The notes under the pieces are model-generated. The model saw nothing but the letters and a program-made list of their open reading frames with translations. It had not been told where the DNA came from and made no database searches. Below, piece after piece: positions 48,554-62,589 of a DNA stretch of 64,000 nucleotides (position 1 is its first letter; every line of letters starts with the position of its first letter). Source of the stretch: Megascapheus bottae (lineage: Eukaryota > Chordata > Mammalia > Rodentia > Geomyidae). Location: contig JANJXV010000193.1 in assembly GCA_024803745.1 (NCBI GenBank), positions 1,178,001 to 1,242,000 on the forward strand, given 5' to 3'. Position numbers and translations under genes: made by a program.

Positions 48554-48966
48554 AGTAGATTTTTGATGCTATTGTGGAGTTTTAATTTTCTTAAATATTT
48601 GTACAAAGCACAATGGATATATAAACAGACTTGAACTCACAGAACAGAGTCCCACATAATATTACAGTTACTCTGGCACTTCTCCCGATTGACAAAACAC
48701 ATTTCCAGGCATCTGCTCTGTCCTTCAGCTTTGGTAGCTGACTTGTCTTTCCATGGAGGCCTGGCCTGGATTCCTGGTGATTCCATGCATTTCATAGTTC
48801 CCTGTATATCCAGTAAGGTTGTCTTCTATGGGACCAGACCTGTCTGGTTTTTGGCCCACCCAGGACCTATGTGTCTGAGGTCTCACATTATAAGTGGAAA
48901 ATAAAACACAGTATAATAAGCACTGAAGAACTGCACACCATAATATTAACAATGAGAGTTTAATAG

Positions 48967-49492
48967 TTAGCAAAGTAAATACAATGAATACTTGACAAGA
49001 ATCATGAGAGCAAGATAAAGAGACGTCTTTTTAGGAAGGGGACAGGGAAGCTCTAAATCCAGACTGGCCTCCAAGTTGCCTTCAGACAGTAATTCTACTT
49101 CCGAGTCCTCAGAAGGGTCTCCTTCCTCATGAGAAACAGAATGTCCTTCCTGAGTTAAGAGGGGGATGGATTCTGGTTTGTCGAATGGAGATTGAGTCTC
49201 TTTTAGTGAGATGGATGGGTCTGGATATTCTGTGAGGATGGATTCATTTTCCTCCAATGAATCCAGTATTGAGAGTACACTTGCTGTTTCCCATGGGGAC
49301 ATTTTCCATGAGCCCAGCGTGTGCCCCTTCAGCTTGCACAATAAGTGGAGTGTTACTCTGACTCAGATGGACTGACTCTGGGTGGAGTGTGAAAGGAAAC
49401 GGAAGGAAATCTGGCTGCTCTTTTTCTTCCTCCATAGTATCTGCAGGTTCAACTGTGTCACACATGGGGTTCAGAGCAAAAGATATATCCAT
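48967..49492 (-). pseudogene. Unidentified acidic coding-like remnant, unit 2
   Basis: Copy of 13,164-13,689 with the same two overlapping frames (49,492-49,244 and 49,341-48,967). Acidic segment EEGDPSEDSEVELLSEG, then the hydrophobic end SLYLALMILVKYSLYLLC. Amino-acid differences from unit 1 are scattered. Confidence 0.35.
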
Positions 49493-49884
49493 AGGACTCT
49501 AAACCTGTTTGGTAATTTCTACAGAAGGCCCATGCTTTCTGGAGTGCATCAGTCACCAGCTCCATTGGTGGGTTTTTCATCCGGAGTTCAGGATAAGCTC
49601 TTACACGATGACCCAAACGTAAGAATAGAAATAGGTACAGAGTGGACAGAGTGGACTCTGCAAGTTGAAGTGTCACTCAACTTCCATGAGGATCTAATGG
49701 AGGAACCTGTAGAACTGGAGTTTGGACTTAACACTGAGGAGGTGTAGGGTCTTTCTAATGAGTGCTTATTCCCGAGTCCTTTCAGAGGACAGACATTACC
49801 TGGCTGACACCACCCATAAAGGGCATTTTGCCAAGCTCTGTAGAAGTAAGGGCCAACCAATATCTAGACCACATGGGCTTCCTA

Positions 49885-51608
49885 CTCACAGGTTCTGAGG
49901 CACCCACACCAGGACTTCTACTTTTTCTTGGTCTTACTGGTCGCATATTCCTCCAGCTGGTCAAAAAGTTTGTGTTTAGAAGAGCAGGTCCAAAGCCGAC
50001 ATGTGGAGCCTCATGTAGAGCTTGAGTTGTGTCAGGGTGTGGCAGTTCTTGAACTCGTAGAAATCACTCGGGTAGAAGTCCATTCACATCGTATAGATGG
50101 AACACATGATGCAGTGGGCACATTCGGTACAAGGAAAGTGAGAGCCTTCTCTCTCCATCCTGAGCCTTTTACCAAAGCCCCTTTCTTGCAGGATTCTAAT
50201 GCTGTGGCTGTCCTGCAGAGATGTGCACTTATGTGCTGGGAGGGGGGTAAGAGACACTCGAGAACAGGATGACTTTTACACCCCACTTCCAGAAGCTTCT
50301 GAGAGAGGCCTCTATGCATCTGTCCAAAGTAAACGCACCTTAAATTAACTAAGTAAATGCTCTAAATAAATCAATAAGTGAATGCTCTAAATAAAGAACT
50401 AAATGCTCATTCCTCTAATCTTAGCCACCCAGCAGGCTGAGCTCTGAAGATCACAGTGGAAAGCCAGTCTAGTCAGTAAAAGTCTAAAGGCACTTGTCTT
50501 CAATTAGGCAGCAAAAAGCCAGAACTTGACCTATGACTCAAATGGTACAGTGCTAATTTTTGAACACCAAACGGATGGCATTTAGACCTGGGTTCAGGTT
50601 CAAGTGGCAGCACTGGACCACACACCAAAATGTAAATGCTTTCAGGTTCTAACAGGCAAAGCTATCACAATCCCTCCCTGATGGCTCAAAAGTGATTCAG
50701 CCCCCAGCTTTTCCTCTGACTCCAGTATTTCACAGGCCTCCGCCATTAGTACTGACACCTCATTTCTTACTGGGAAATGGGATTTCCTAGGATGTCACCT
50801 AGGTGAGGGCTGCAGTTGGGAGCCACTTACTCATGCCTGAAATCCAACTTCTCAGTAAGCACACTGTTGAGACTCCAGTAGCTTGTGAGGGAAATGAAAT
50901 GGCATGGTGTCCCAGTCATAATAAAGTAGTTTGTGCACTTGTATCATGCTTAGCTCCCCTGTGAACACCCCAGTGAACCAAACAGGCTCAGAGAGGAGCC
51001 AAGTATTCCAAGGCTTGGCCAGGAGTGGTGAGCAAACATGGGTTTGGAGGGGGAACACTCACTTTTTCAAGAGAATTTCCAGCAACTACTACATTGTCCT
51101 CCACTATTTGAAATTGTGCAGGAAGTTTCCCACATAAAAGAGATCACCTCTCTGGTAGGCAGGGATCAGCTTTGTCAGCAGCATCTCCAACAGGCCTTCC
51201 TCCAGGATCCATAGGTTACAAGGCTCATTCAGAGTCTGAGCTGACTTACCATCACACTGTATTGGCAAAACAGTGGATATTTCAAACGTAGGAATGGGAC
51301 CACACTTCACACTGAGGAATTGGTATAGAGTAGATTGGAAATGACACACTCTAATCTCAGTATAGTCACTTGAAAGCACACAAGAAGGTTGTAGTTTGTG
51401 GGCAGGATGATGGGTTCAAATAGGTTTCCTCTCAATATACCTCACCTGAGTTGCCCTGGAGTTTCCTGGCTTTCTTCCTAGAGAAATGCCTGATATACTG
51501 GAATTTTGTCTTGGCCCTGATCCAGCATCTACTTCTTCAAGTGAGACATCCATATCTCTCATGCCTGAGATCCGAGCCTCCTGACCTTTGGCAACAGCAC
51601 AGCAACAT
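49885..51608 (-). pseudogene. RalGDS/RGL-like (RasGEF_N) pseudogene, unit 2
   Basis: Copy of 14,100-15,824. Exon-1 relic ATG at 51,608. The RasGEF_N exon reads CNLWILEEGLLEMLLTKLIP, then AYQRGDLFYVGNFLHNFK, and ends at the gtgagtg donor just below 51,063. The following exon starts at about 50,212 with the ICSIYTM*MDFYPSDF block. It keeps the same TGA and TAG stops as unit 1, so the gene was already dead when the tandem duplication occurred. Confidence 0.7.
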
Positions 51609-52745
51609 CTTTCTTCCTCCTGAGCCACAGGCCAAGGGAGCTGACTTGAGCTGGTTGTCACATACAGTGGCTTGGTTACCAGGGTTCCATATTCTGTTCC
51701 ATTGTGAGGGAGGTAGGGTCACCTTTCAAGGCCCAATGACCAAAGCTCCTTGCTCACAGAACACCTCCCCAAAGACATACTGGAGGCTGAATCTCCCTTC
51801 CCACCTCACATATGGATGTAGTAAACAGCACACCTTTTTGTTCAAATCCCAAGTCATTAACTAGGCGTAAGTGCTAGCTTGGTCTCAGGCTCAAGGAGCC
51901 TTTCTTAGGTAAGATCCAAACTTAACTGTCACTATTCCCCTTAGCCTTCACAAGACATTTTGCTTCACAGTGCCTTCTCAGCTTGCATTTTGCCTCTTGC
52001 ACATTTTTTTGCTAGTCCTGGGACTTGACCTCAGAGCCTGACCATTGTTCTTAGGCTTTCTTTAGGCTATAGCTGTCCCACCAAGCCACAGCACCACTTC
52101 CAGAGTTTTCTATGTATATGGTACTGCAGAATCAAACCGGACTCTTTTTGTGTGGTAGCCAAGCACTCTACAAATAGATGAAAGACCCAGGCCATCTTGC
52201 ACATATTTTTCACTTCAATCTACTAGGACGTTGTTAGGTTTCTGTATCCTAATCTATTTTTCTTCCTGATGAATATCTGTGCTGTCATCTTTAAAAATGC
52301 AAGTGGGAAAATCACAGAAGCATTGGTGACATAAAAAAGTCTTACAGACATAGATAAGTGTTCATTCTTTGTAGGAGAAAGGATATTTTGATATGCTGAT
52401 TATGACTATTTATAAATACTTAATCGGGGTTTAGACTTTGGCCCAGTGGTAGAGTGCTTGCCTAGCATCCATGAAGATCTAGGTTTGAGTCCTTAATATC
52501 ACACAGATATAAAAATCCATATGGCAATGTGGCTCAAGTTTCAGAGGGCTAGACTTGGGTAAAGCCAAGAGCAGTGCTCAGGCCCTGAGTTCAAGCCCCA
52601 GGAATGGCAGAAAAAACAAAAGAAAAGAAAAGAAAAGAAATGTGCTTTTTACAAGTTATTCACTCACAGCATTTGCCTCTGAATTCTTCGCTTCTGCATC
52701 TTGTGACTTATCCCTTTTCCCTCAATGTAGACAAGAAAAACAGAT
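51388..52745 (-). repeat. Inverted-repeat arm B, unit 2
   Basis: This is the unit-2 copy of arm B and is collinear with 15,604-16,953. Its minus strand matches arm A of both units, including the RalGDS-like exon relic and the two SINEs. Confidence 0.8.
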
Positions 52746-53695
52746 TTTATTACTTCCTATCCTGTTGTCCAATCTTTGGATATTAATTCAAAATACAATA
52801 TTGCCTGAGATATTGTGTGTGTGCATGTGTGTGTGTATCTGCCAATGTGTGCATGCACACATGTGTACAGGGTTTAGGGCTTACTCATAGGGCCTGTGTG
52901 ATAACCCTCAGCATCTTTTCCTCAAAGGTATTGGTCTTTCACTTGTAGCTTATTATAGCTAATTGGAGTTGAGAGATTCACTCAATTTCTTGCCCTGTGC
53001 ATTGGAACCCAGTGCTGGGTTCTCATATTGTTAATTGTAGCTATAGAGAAGCCTGAGGTCTGGGGATCCTCGTTAGAATCCAGCCCCTGAAAGAAAGTCA
53101 CTGATAGAAATCTTTATCTTCAGTTAAGCACGAATAAATAAGGCAAAAGTGGAACTGTGGCTCAGTTCCTCTTGTAGCAGCCATGAGAAAATTAGTAATT
53201 GGCAGCACCTGGTCCCTGAGAGAAATCCTTAGCACTGGTTCAAAAAAGGAAAGAAAATAATGAAAAAAATTAAAACTTGCTGAGGAATCCATAAGGATAA
53301 ACGTGCCTGTGAATAATCTTGTCATTTCAGATTCCCTCAAGAGCTTATGTCTCTCTATATTTTTTTCAAGTTTTTTTAAAGATATTTACATATTTTCTAT
53401 CTTTCTTAAACAGAGATAGCCATCCACAAAGCACAAACACAAACTCTCACACAGTATACCACCCAGCCATAAGTGTCTGGCTATGTATATATGTATAGTC
53501 ATATGTATTGATCTGTCTCTCTATACTAATATATTAATGCATAAACATATGTATTTAGAAAAACAGGAAACATACATAGATAGGTCTCAGGCATTTCCAG
53601 ATTTTGTGCAAGTCTTCTGAGTGCAACTTACCATTGTATTGTTTGTCAAGATAGAGTCCCTCTAACTTTTGGCCAGCTTCTTGTCCTTTGATACT

Positions 53696-53893
53696 TTTTT
53701 CTGCCAGTCCTCGGTTTTGAACGCTAGGCCTGGATGCTGTCACTGAGCTTGAGCTTCTTGCATTCAGTAGTTTATTGCAGATAAGAGTCTCATGGAGTTT
53801 CTGTCCTGGGCTGGCTTTGAATTGTGATCCTCAGATCTCAAACTCCTGAGTAGCTAGGATGACAGTCTTGAGCTACCAGTACCTGGTTCCTTT
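53696..53893 (-). repeat. B-like composite SINE, unit 2
   Basis: Copy of 17,908-18,105. Confidence 0.85.
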
Positions 53894-54728
53894 GCCTCTT
53901 TTACCCTTTTTTTGGCCCCACCACAGGCATGGTATCTACCTTCCTATGTTCTCTCCACCTGCCCCCAGACAGGGGTCTGACAGATGCTTTCCACCCACTT
54001 ATTCATGTTCTCCTCTGTATTGGCTGACAGCTAAGACATGCACTCACTTGTCTGGATGCCAAACACAAAGCCATGTGATTGTTTCTCAGTCTGGAACATC
54101 CTATCAGATTTATAGCACCACAGAGGGTCAGGTTGATGCTCCTCCAGGGCTTCTTAAATTGTTCTCATATTAATCCACAACACGTTTGTCATCACTTGTC
54201 CAGCTAATTCATGGACTAAAGCAGCATTCCCTACAAACTTAGATCCCAATACCATGAGGACACTCAAGGGTGCATTAGGAGTGTGACCTGCAGGTGGATG
54301 TGAGCCTGTCTAAGTTGGAGGGGATTTCTCCACCACAGGAAATGGAATACAAATTTAGAATCTGCTTTCATGAGGTGACAATCTCTGGCAGATGTTCTTA
54401 TCAAATGTGGCACTGCCTACTTCCAGCTTAAAACATGGGTTGATGACCCAGCATAACAGAGAATGTATTCACCCCGGCCCAACACATAGGCTGGGACCCT
54501 GAACTTTCAGGTAGCATTTGGCTTTGAAGGTCATGAGATCTTAGTCTATAAATGATGAGCCCCCTCCCGTGAGGCATAGCAAACGGAGCCAAAATGCAAT
54601 CCAGTTAAGCACCAGATCAAGCTTCCCTTCTACAGTAGGGTATGGTTTGAAAACTGTGCATAGCTTCTGTTTGAAGCCAGTCCAGAAAGGAAAGTCCATA
54701 AAACTCTCATTTCCAGTTAACTGCCAAG

Positions 54729-55294
54729 AAAAAGCCAAAGATAGAGATGAAACTCAAGAGAGCTAGAGAGCCATCTGAAAAGAATGGTTACACCCTGCAA
54801 CATCCTCATTATCTGATCTTGAAAACATCTCTGCGTGCATCCCAGCATGCAGCCAGCATCTGGGATTGACAGTGACCCCTGCGCCCATTGGCAATCTGCA
54901 CTGTCTCTGACATCTGTAATGTGAACCTCATTCTGTTGGGTTTGTGAAGCGGTGTCAACCCTGCAGAAGGAACCAACTGTGCCCTAACTCCCACTGTCCC
55001 CTGGGGCCCCTAGCATTCCCCCATCTGCACCCCTCCTGTGGCTTCTGATCCTAGGGAGCCCTCCTGCCCTGTCCAACACTCACATGAAGTGCATATTTCT
55101 TCTCCTGGGGCAACTTCTCCACAGAGAGTACATGACATGCCCACTCTCCAGGCACGGGGAGATCCTGCCAAAGTAGCAAATCAGTGATGAATAGAATTTT
55201 AGATCCTGATGGTAGACAGTCTGCAAAATCCAAGCGAGAATGGAATTGGAGGGGACCAGGGATCAGGATGTGGGAATGGAGCTTCCCTGCCAAG
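54729..55294. other. 566-bp segment present only in unit 2
   Basis: Flanked by direct CTGCCAAG copies at 54,721-54,728 and 55,287-55,294; unit 1 has a single copy at 18,934-18,941. On the minus strand a frame open from 55,311 to 55,051 leads to a good splice donor (cttcat|gtgagtg at about 55,085-55,078) after ..EKLPQEKKYALH. This could be a relic exon of an unknown gene. No family is recognised. Confidence 0.7.
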
Positions 55295-55654
55295 GGGGTG
55301 GGGGAAGTCACAGGCTGGGGGATGCACAGGATGATCCATGGGCCCTGTGCGGCTACTGGGTCACCCCCTTCTGCATCTCAGCCTTTGGCTTTGAGCTCTG
55401 TGATCGTCAAGATGTGCACAGTCTCTACTCTGGCTGGCAGAAGAAAGGACCCTGGGAAGACAATTGTAGACCCTTTGTGAGTGTAGGAAGGGGTAGGCTG
55501 GACACCCAGTCCAAGAGGAGCTAAAACTGGAGTCGACGGGTGTGCAAGGAGTGGGTGTGAGGGTTGTGGGCAGTCACAGTCACGGCAGAGGTGGCTCTGT
55601 CTGTGGGGTGAGTGCCTCCCTGCAGGCACAGAACTGGACATATCAGAGATCCAC

Positions 55655-55785
55655 ATGAAAAGGAAAAGCTGGAAATGGCACTATGGTTCAAATGGTAGAG
55701 CATCAACCTTGAGCAAAAGAGCTCAGGGACAGTACCCAGGACCTGAGTTCAAGCCTCATGACTGTAAAAGAAAAAGAACCAGGAC
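55655..55785 (+). repeat. SINE second-module fragment, unit 2
   Basis: Copy of 19,293-19,425. Confidence 0.75.
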
Positions 55786-57021
55786 TATGAGATGGAACCT
55801 GGTACTCTCTTGGTCTAATCAGACACAAGAAGAGGCCGGGATAGGCTGTGGAAAAACACAGAGAACATCTTCCCCCAGCTCATCCTGTCCTGCATGCAGG
55901 GACAGCCATGTAACTAGGGCTGCGGTGAGATCATCTTCACCCCTGTGCTGCCATCTGAATTGTAGGCCTCTGTCCTGGCATGGGGTGTCCTGATGGCTGA
56001 GCAGGTGCCCTAACCCTAGATGGAGAGCAGCCACTGACTGTGGTATCTAAGGAGAGATCTGTTCCATAGCTATCAGGCCACCCAGCATGGGAGCCATAAC
56101 CACCCCCCACCCAGGTAGAGGCCAATGGTTCTCCAGGTGCTACTAACATTGCCCCACCCCTAGCTCTGGGTACACGTGACATTCCCTCCACAAGGAGCAG
56201 GACTAAGTGAAGGATCAGGAAGCTGCCTATGGGCTTCAGATGATGGCCAGGCTGGCACTACAGATGGCCTCAATCTGTCACCACCTTCCCCTGCCTCCAT
56301 CATTCCTCCATCATGCCTCTCTACCTCCCACCCAATATCCTTGGAAACCAATGAACTGGGCTCTCATCATTCCTCTCATCTCTTCACCCACCTTGCCATG
56401 CGTCCATCCCTCTGTCACTTCCACCCCACACACATCCCACCACCAGCCACCCTCTAGCTTATGAGGATATCAGAGGAAGCTCTTGGTGAAGGGCTTGTGA
56501 CCACAAAACAGTTACTATCACCCGCTCCGGCCTGATCCACCACAGAATAAGAACAGCCAAGCAGGCACACACTGCAGCAGAGTTGCTCTGCTGCCACTCT
56601 GATTTCTTCATGGCCAGGACTTGGCTCTCCTCAGCCTCTCAGCTCAGTAACCAGAACATTGTGTTTTCACAGAGCCATGGCTTCCAGTCTCCATGGACGC
56701 AATGACATCAAGGTGATGCCAACTTCCCCATCTCTATATACTTCTAACTATGGGATGGGAGCTGAGGTTCTCTTCTGTCACTCCATCCGCTAAGAGGCTC
56801 ATGCAGATTTCTATCCTTTGCTCATCATGGTGACTCTTTGGTTAACAAGTCACTGCTGGGCTTCCAGTTCACCACATATAGAACCCATACTCCAACACTT
56901 TTCTTAGAAGGACTGATGACTTTTAAATATTCTCTAGTTTTAAATTTCTAGTTCCTTCTCTCTTTCATTTATATATTTCCCTTCCTCACATCCTTCTCTT
57001 TTTTACCTTCCTTCTTTCATT

Positions 57022-58395
57022 CCTGGCCTTGAACTCAAAACCTGGAGCTTTTTCTTAGCTTTTCTTTGCTCAAGGTAGCACTCTAGCTCTTGAGCCACAG
57101 CTCTATTTCAATGTTTGTTCTTGCTCTAAACTGGGAGTATGAGTCTCATGCATTTTTCCCTTTGCTGGGTTGGTTTTAAACCACAATACTAAGATCAGGA
57201 TCCTGAATATGCCTCGGATTACAGGTATTATCTAATCAAAAAAATTCCTGATTTCTTTTTTAGACATAATTAGTTCTTTCAGGTGAGCCACCAGCCACTC
57301 ATGCAAGAGCATTGCAGGATCCCAGCATTCATCTTGTCTCCAGTCTTATTCCATCCATCTCACAATGGTCATCTAAAACACACTGCTGCATGCTTGAAGT
57401 CGCAAGGAACGTTCTCAACGCCATGAGAAGCCCCCTTAAGCTCTGCCTCAGACATGCCCAGCCCCCATCCCACTTCCACATGAGCATTTGATTAGGAGAA
57501 ATTTCCTGAGTACATCATCATCTTTTCCTCACCATTCAAATTTCATCTTTGGAGTCATTTCTCCCAGACAAAGAGGAACATGATCCATGGTTTGATAGCA
57601 GCTCCAGCTTCATAGTCCCAGCCACCAACACCCCCCCCATTACCTTGCCAGACACCTGAATTCAAGAACAATGTTTTCACTACCCCTGACTCTTATCAAA
57701 TGTTTTAACTTATACAGTGCATTAAAATAATTTTACTAAATGGAATAAACACATGGCATCAAGCTTCAGAATCTTTGCACCTGAACTTTTAGTGAATAAC
57801 AGACACACCAGCATTTCTGTAGCCAACAGAAATCTTAGCTTTGAGATTTCAGCATTCCTGGTATCCAAGTTTGGATGTGCTAACACTGCCCTTAATGAGG
57901 CACTTCAACCACACAATCCCACAACAATCACTGTCATTTGACATTCACTGGTAGGTGGTGCTAGGAAAAAGACTGATGTGCCAACTCCATGCTGGCTTGA
58001 CCTATGCCATCTTCAAACCTGGAGCAAGGTGGGCTCCTCTCTCCGTGACATCTTTTGTGTACTACCCCAGGAGGACCTTTACCTTGAGTCAAAATTATGA
58101 AGACTATCTCTACCAGCAAAGATTCCAGTGAGATGTGCCTACATGGATAAAGCTAAAATCTCACTAAAGTGAGGTTGTTGGCAGTGCTGGAGCCTGAACT
58201 CAGGGCCTGGGCACTAAGCATTTGTACTCAAGACTAGCCCTTTACCACTTGAGCCCAAACTCCATTCCCAGCTGTTTTTATTTTTGGTAGTAAGAATCTA
58301 TCAGACTTTCCTGTTCTAGGTGACTTGGAACTTCCATACTCAGATCTCAGCCTCCTGACCAGCCTGGATTAAAAGTGTGGATCAGCCATGCGCCA
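57022..58395 (-). repeat. Two composite SINEs and intervening gene-free DNA, unit 2
   Basis: SINEs at 57,022-57,236 and 58,182-58,395, copies of 20,665-20,880 and 21,825-22,038. Nothing else is recognised between them. Confidence 0.65.
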
Positions 58396-58780
58396 CACCT
58401 GAGGACTTCTGCCTGCACATTTTTTCCCAAAAATTGGAAGAGGAAGATGAGGGAGGATTGGGCTCATCCTGCCCTGCATATGAAGGAGAGCATCAGCCCG
58501 TGAAATTCATTCCCTGTTGTAGGCTGCTGGAGAAAAGGTAGCAAATAGGCACAGGCTGGCAGCAGATGCCACAGAACAACTTGTGACCAAGACTCCCAGA
58601 GCAGACCTCAGAATCGATGACAGAGTTGGATCTATCCAGTAACAGAGGCAGTGGTGACACCTGAAACTGCGCGTTTGAGCCTTTGCTGCTAGTAAACAGG
58701 GCCACCTATGTCTCAATGAGAAAGGTGAGATTTTGGTGGAGAAGGTGAGATTAAACATTATGTATCATGCAAGAAGACAG

Positions 58781-59690
58781 ACTATAAGGGGTCTTTTATT
58801 ATTCCAAGTGAAATTTTGGATTTCCTCTTCTGTTTCTTTAAAGAATGACATTGGGATATTGATTGAAGGTTGCCATTTTTACAATATTACTCCTTCTAAA
58901 CCAGGAGCATAGGTTTTTGCATTTCCTCAGTTCTGCGTTAATTTCCTTCTCCAGGGTTTATAGTTCCATCAAAAAGGTGCTTTACATTCTAAGTTAATTC
59001 CTAGGTATTTTATTTTCTTTGATAGCAAAATGAGTTGCTATCCTGATTCTTGCCTCATTCCTCTCGTTTCTTGGCATATAAGAAGGCAGTTGACATTGAA
59101 GGTTAATTTTATAGCCTGCTACCTTACCAAAGTTTTATATAAGCTCAAGCAGCTTCGGAGTAGAGACTATAGGGTTCTTTAAATACAGAATCATGTCATC
59201 TGTAAGGAGAGAAAGTTTCAGTTCCTCTTTCCCTTTTCCTCCTCACTCCAGTTAGAATGGCCAAGATCCAGAAATCTAATAACTTATGCTGGAGGGGATG
59301 TGGCCAGGAGGGATCACTACTACACTGTGGTGGGATTGCAAACTTGTTCAACCACTATGGAAAGCACTATGGCAGTATCCCAAAAAGACTAAACATAGAG
59401 CTCCCCTGTGATCCAGCAATTTCACTACTTGCCAATCGTCCAGATAGGACATACTAAATTCACTAGAACAATAACATTTATCACAGCACTATTTACTATA
59501 GCAAAGGTATGGAACCAACCCAGATGCCCGTCAGTTGATGAGTAGATCAAATATGGTATTTTTACACAATGGAATTCTGTGCTTCTGTCAGAAAGAATGA
59601 CATAGACGAATTTGTAAGGAAATAGAAAGACTGTAAAGTTTAGAAATTAGTTTCTGTCTCCTTCTCTATCTCTGTACAATTTAGAAGTTC
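58781..59690. mobile_element. LINE-1 with 5' inversion, unit 2
   Basis: Copy of 22,330-23,275: antisense ORF2 part to about 59,237, then the sense 3' part. It lacks about 32 bp after 58,863 that unit 1 and other L1s contain. Confidence 0.85.
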
Positions 59691-59715
59691 CTGTTTCTCT
59701 CACTTTCTGTCTCTT

Positions 59716-59716
<1 letters not shown>

Positions 59717-59792
<76 letters not shown>

Positions 59793-59964
59793 ATCCTTAG
59801 GCTTGAACTCAGGGACTGAGCTACTTTTGCTCAAGGTTAGCACTCTACCATTTGGACCACAGTGCTGCTTCTGGCTTGCTCTTTTCACGTAGTATTGAGG
59901 AATCTAACCCAGGCCTTCATCCTTGATAGGTTAGCACTGTACCACTAAGCCACACAGTCAGCTT
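59717..59964. repeat. (TC)n microsatellite and antisense ID-type SINE, unit 2
   Basis: TC run at 59,717-59,790, then the SINE at 59,797-59,964. Copies of 23,315-23,612. Confidence 0.88.
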
Positions 59965-62181
59965 TTAGAGGTTTCTGACAAAGGTTTTCCTACATGCTAT
60001 TATTTCTTCTGTGAGTGCTCTTAATGCTTGCTGAAGGTTGACTTTGTTTAGAAGACTTACCCTAATGTTCCCATATACAGAGATTGTATATATAGCTAAA
60101 TGTTTTTCATTACTCAGAATTTCTCTATTGTGTATGTTCTGAAATGTACTGAAGACTGACTTCTGATTAAAATTCATTGCACATTTGTTGTATTCATTAG
60201 TTTTCTTTTCTTCTATGGGAATCAGGTTTGTGATGAACACAGAAGTATGCCTTCCAGGTCAAACACTTTCCACATTTGTAATATTCATAAGGTTTTTCTC
60301 TCCTATGTGCATTTTATACTTAGTCATGCGTTCATGATGGATTTTTCATATTCTTATATTCATACGATTTTTATCCTGTGTCTGTGTGGTATCATGCAAA
60401 CTCAACTATGAGTTCTTCAAAAAAATTTCCCTTTCATTTTATTCATAGGATTCTATCCTGTGGGTGTTTAGTGATAAATCTTGACTTGTGCCTTCTGGGG
60501 AAAAGACTGAACATTTGCTACATTCATTAAGGGTTTTATCTTGTGTTGGTTCTGTGACACAAGCTGAGTTTTCTTCCACAGACTAAAAAGTCTTTCCTAT
60601 TTATTACATTGCTAAGGCTTCTCATATGTGTGAACTCTCTTACGCTTCCTGAAGGGTGAATACTGCACGAAAGACTTTCAACTTTGGTTATATTCCTAAG
60701 GTTTCTAATATGTGTGAATTCTGTTATGCCTCCTGTAATGTGACTTCCATCTGAAGGTCTTACCACATTTGATGCACTCGTACAGTTTCTCTCCTGTGTG
60801 TGTTCTCTGATGCAATTTGAGGGAAGACTTCCATTTGAAAGACATTCCACATCGGTTACATTCATAAGGTTTTTCTCCTGTTTGAATTGTCTTATGCATG
60901 TTGAGGTTTGGCTTCTGTGTGAAGGACTTTCCACATATGTTACACTCATAAGGTGTTTCTCCTGAGTATATTCTCTGATGATCATGGAGTTTTACCTTTC
61001 ATTTGAAAGACTTTCCGCATTCACTACATGCATAAGTTTTCTCTCCTGTGTGTTTTCTATAATGCCCATCAAGATATGACTTCCAGTTGAAGGTCTTTCC
61101 ACATTTGTTGCACACATAAGGTTTCTCTCCTGTGTGTGTTCTTTGACGCAATTTGAGGGAAGATTTCTGTCTGAAAGACTTTACACATTGGTTACATTCA
61201 TAAGGTTTCACTCCTGTGTGTATTCTCTGATGAACACGAAGTTTTCCCTTCCCTTGGAAAGACATTCCACATTCATTACACTTATAAGATTTCTCTCCTG
61301 TGTGTGTTATTTGATGAACTCGAAGGTGTATCTTCTGGGTGAAAGACTTTTCTCATTTGTTACATTCATAAGGTTTCTGTTCTGTGTGTCTTCTGTGGTG
61401 CAAAGTGAGGTATGATTTCAGTCTAAAAGTCTTCCCACATTTATCCCATTCATAAGATTTCTCTTCTGTGTGAGATCTCTGATGTGTGCTGAGAGCTGAA
61501 TTCTGGGCAGAAATTTTATTACGTTCCTCATATTCATAAGGTTTGTCTTCTCTTGGAGATCGAGGTTGGAGCGTCAGGTCTGACTTCTCAGAAATTAATT
61601 TTCACACTTGATGTACGCATCACATATCTCAGGATATTTGCTCTGAGGTATTGTAAGGCGTATTTCATTACTGAAAGATTTCTCACTTTCACTACATATA
61701 TGAGGAGTCTCTCCTGTGTACATTTTCGGATGTGTAGTGATGGTCGGTGTTAAGTACAATATTTTTCATCTCACAGTACATTTAGCAGTTTTCCTCCCTC
61801 CCTGAAGAATTTCTTGGGCAGGGAGAACAGAATTATGATACTGCAGATCTTTTGGACTGTCACAATCATGAATAAAATGCTCTGAATATCCGATGGATTT
61901 TTTAAGAACAGGAGACATACGAGATCTATATGCAGCATGCATCTCATCAGGGTTAGGAGAGAGAAGCATGTTCTGACACTTAATGAACTCCTCACTCCTC
62001 ACCCCTAAGTTGTTACCGTTATTACTAATCAGCTCTAGATTATGTGTAGAGCTCAAATTTAAAGTTCTTGCAAATCTCACATTTTCCTCCACTTCGATAC
62101 TACTTGCAACTGCTACTTCACATAGACGTTCATGTGGACTTTCCTGGCAAGTATTGAACACATTTTCCATTACCTGGACAT
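59965..62181 (-). pseudogene. KRAB zinc-finger terminal exon remnant, unit 2
   Basis: Copy of the unit-1 terminal exon. It starts after ..ctcattttag at 62,181 (DVQVMENVFNTCQESPHERL..) and stays open to TGA at 61,766-61,768. The finger array downstream carries two stops absent from unit 1: TGA for the second Cys of a finger (61,353-61,355) and TGA for a Trp (60,999-61,001). Finger eight keeps its Cys (YECNRC) where unit 1 has lost it. The last finger (YECIKC..HTY, stop at 60,705) matches unit 1. The KRAB exons fall beyond base 64,000. It is clearly non-functional as a zinc-finger protein. Confidence 0.8.
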
Positions 62182-62589
62182 CTAAAATGAGTCCTAGAAA
62201 AAAAGACACAAACATACATGAGATACAAATATTCCTTACTGTAAAGGTAATGACTTTACTTTCCCATCCTAAGTGTTAGATATTTTAAAATATAAAAGTG
62301 GAAATTGATTTGTGAGAAATATATGCTTTTATCCCTAACATATTAAGAAAATGATATTTTACAATGACCAATAATGTTTTTCTGTGTTTTAGTTCTCTTT
62401 TTATATCACAGGAAATATTTATTGAAATTACCCATCTATGTATTGCTACAGTTTTAAGCTGAGTACTAACTATAGCATACCTACAGCTGTTTTTTTTGAA
62501 ATACTGTTTTGTTTATACATTGAGGAATAGCTGCCTTTCTTTTATTTTTGAGAAATACTCTAAATATTGTGCTGTTTTGCATCTTTTTA

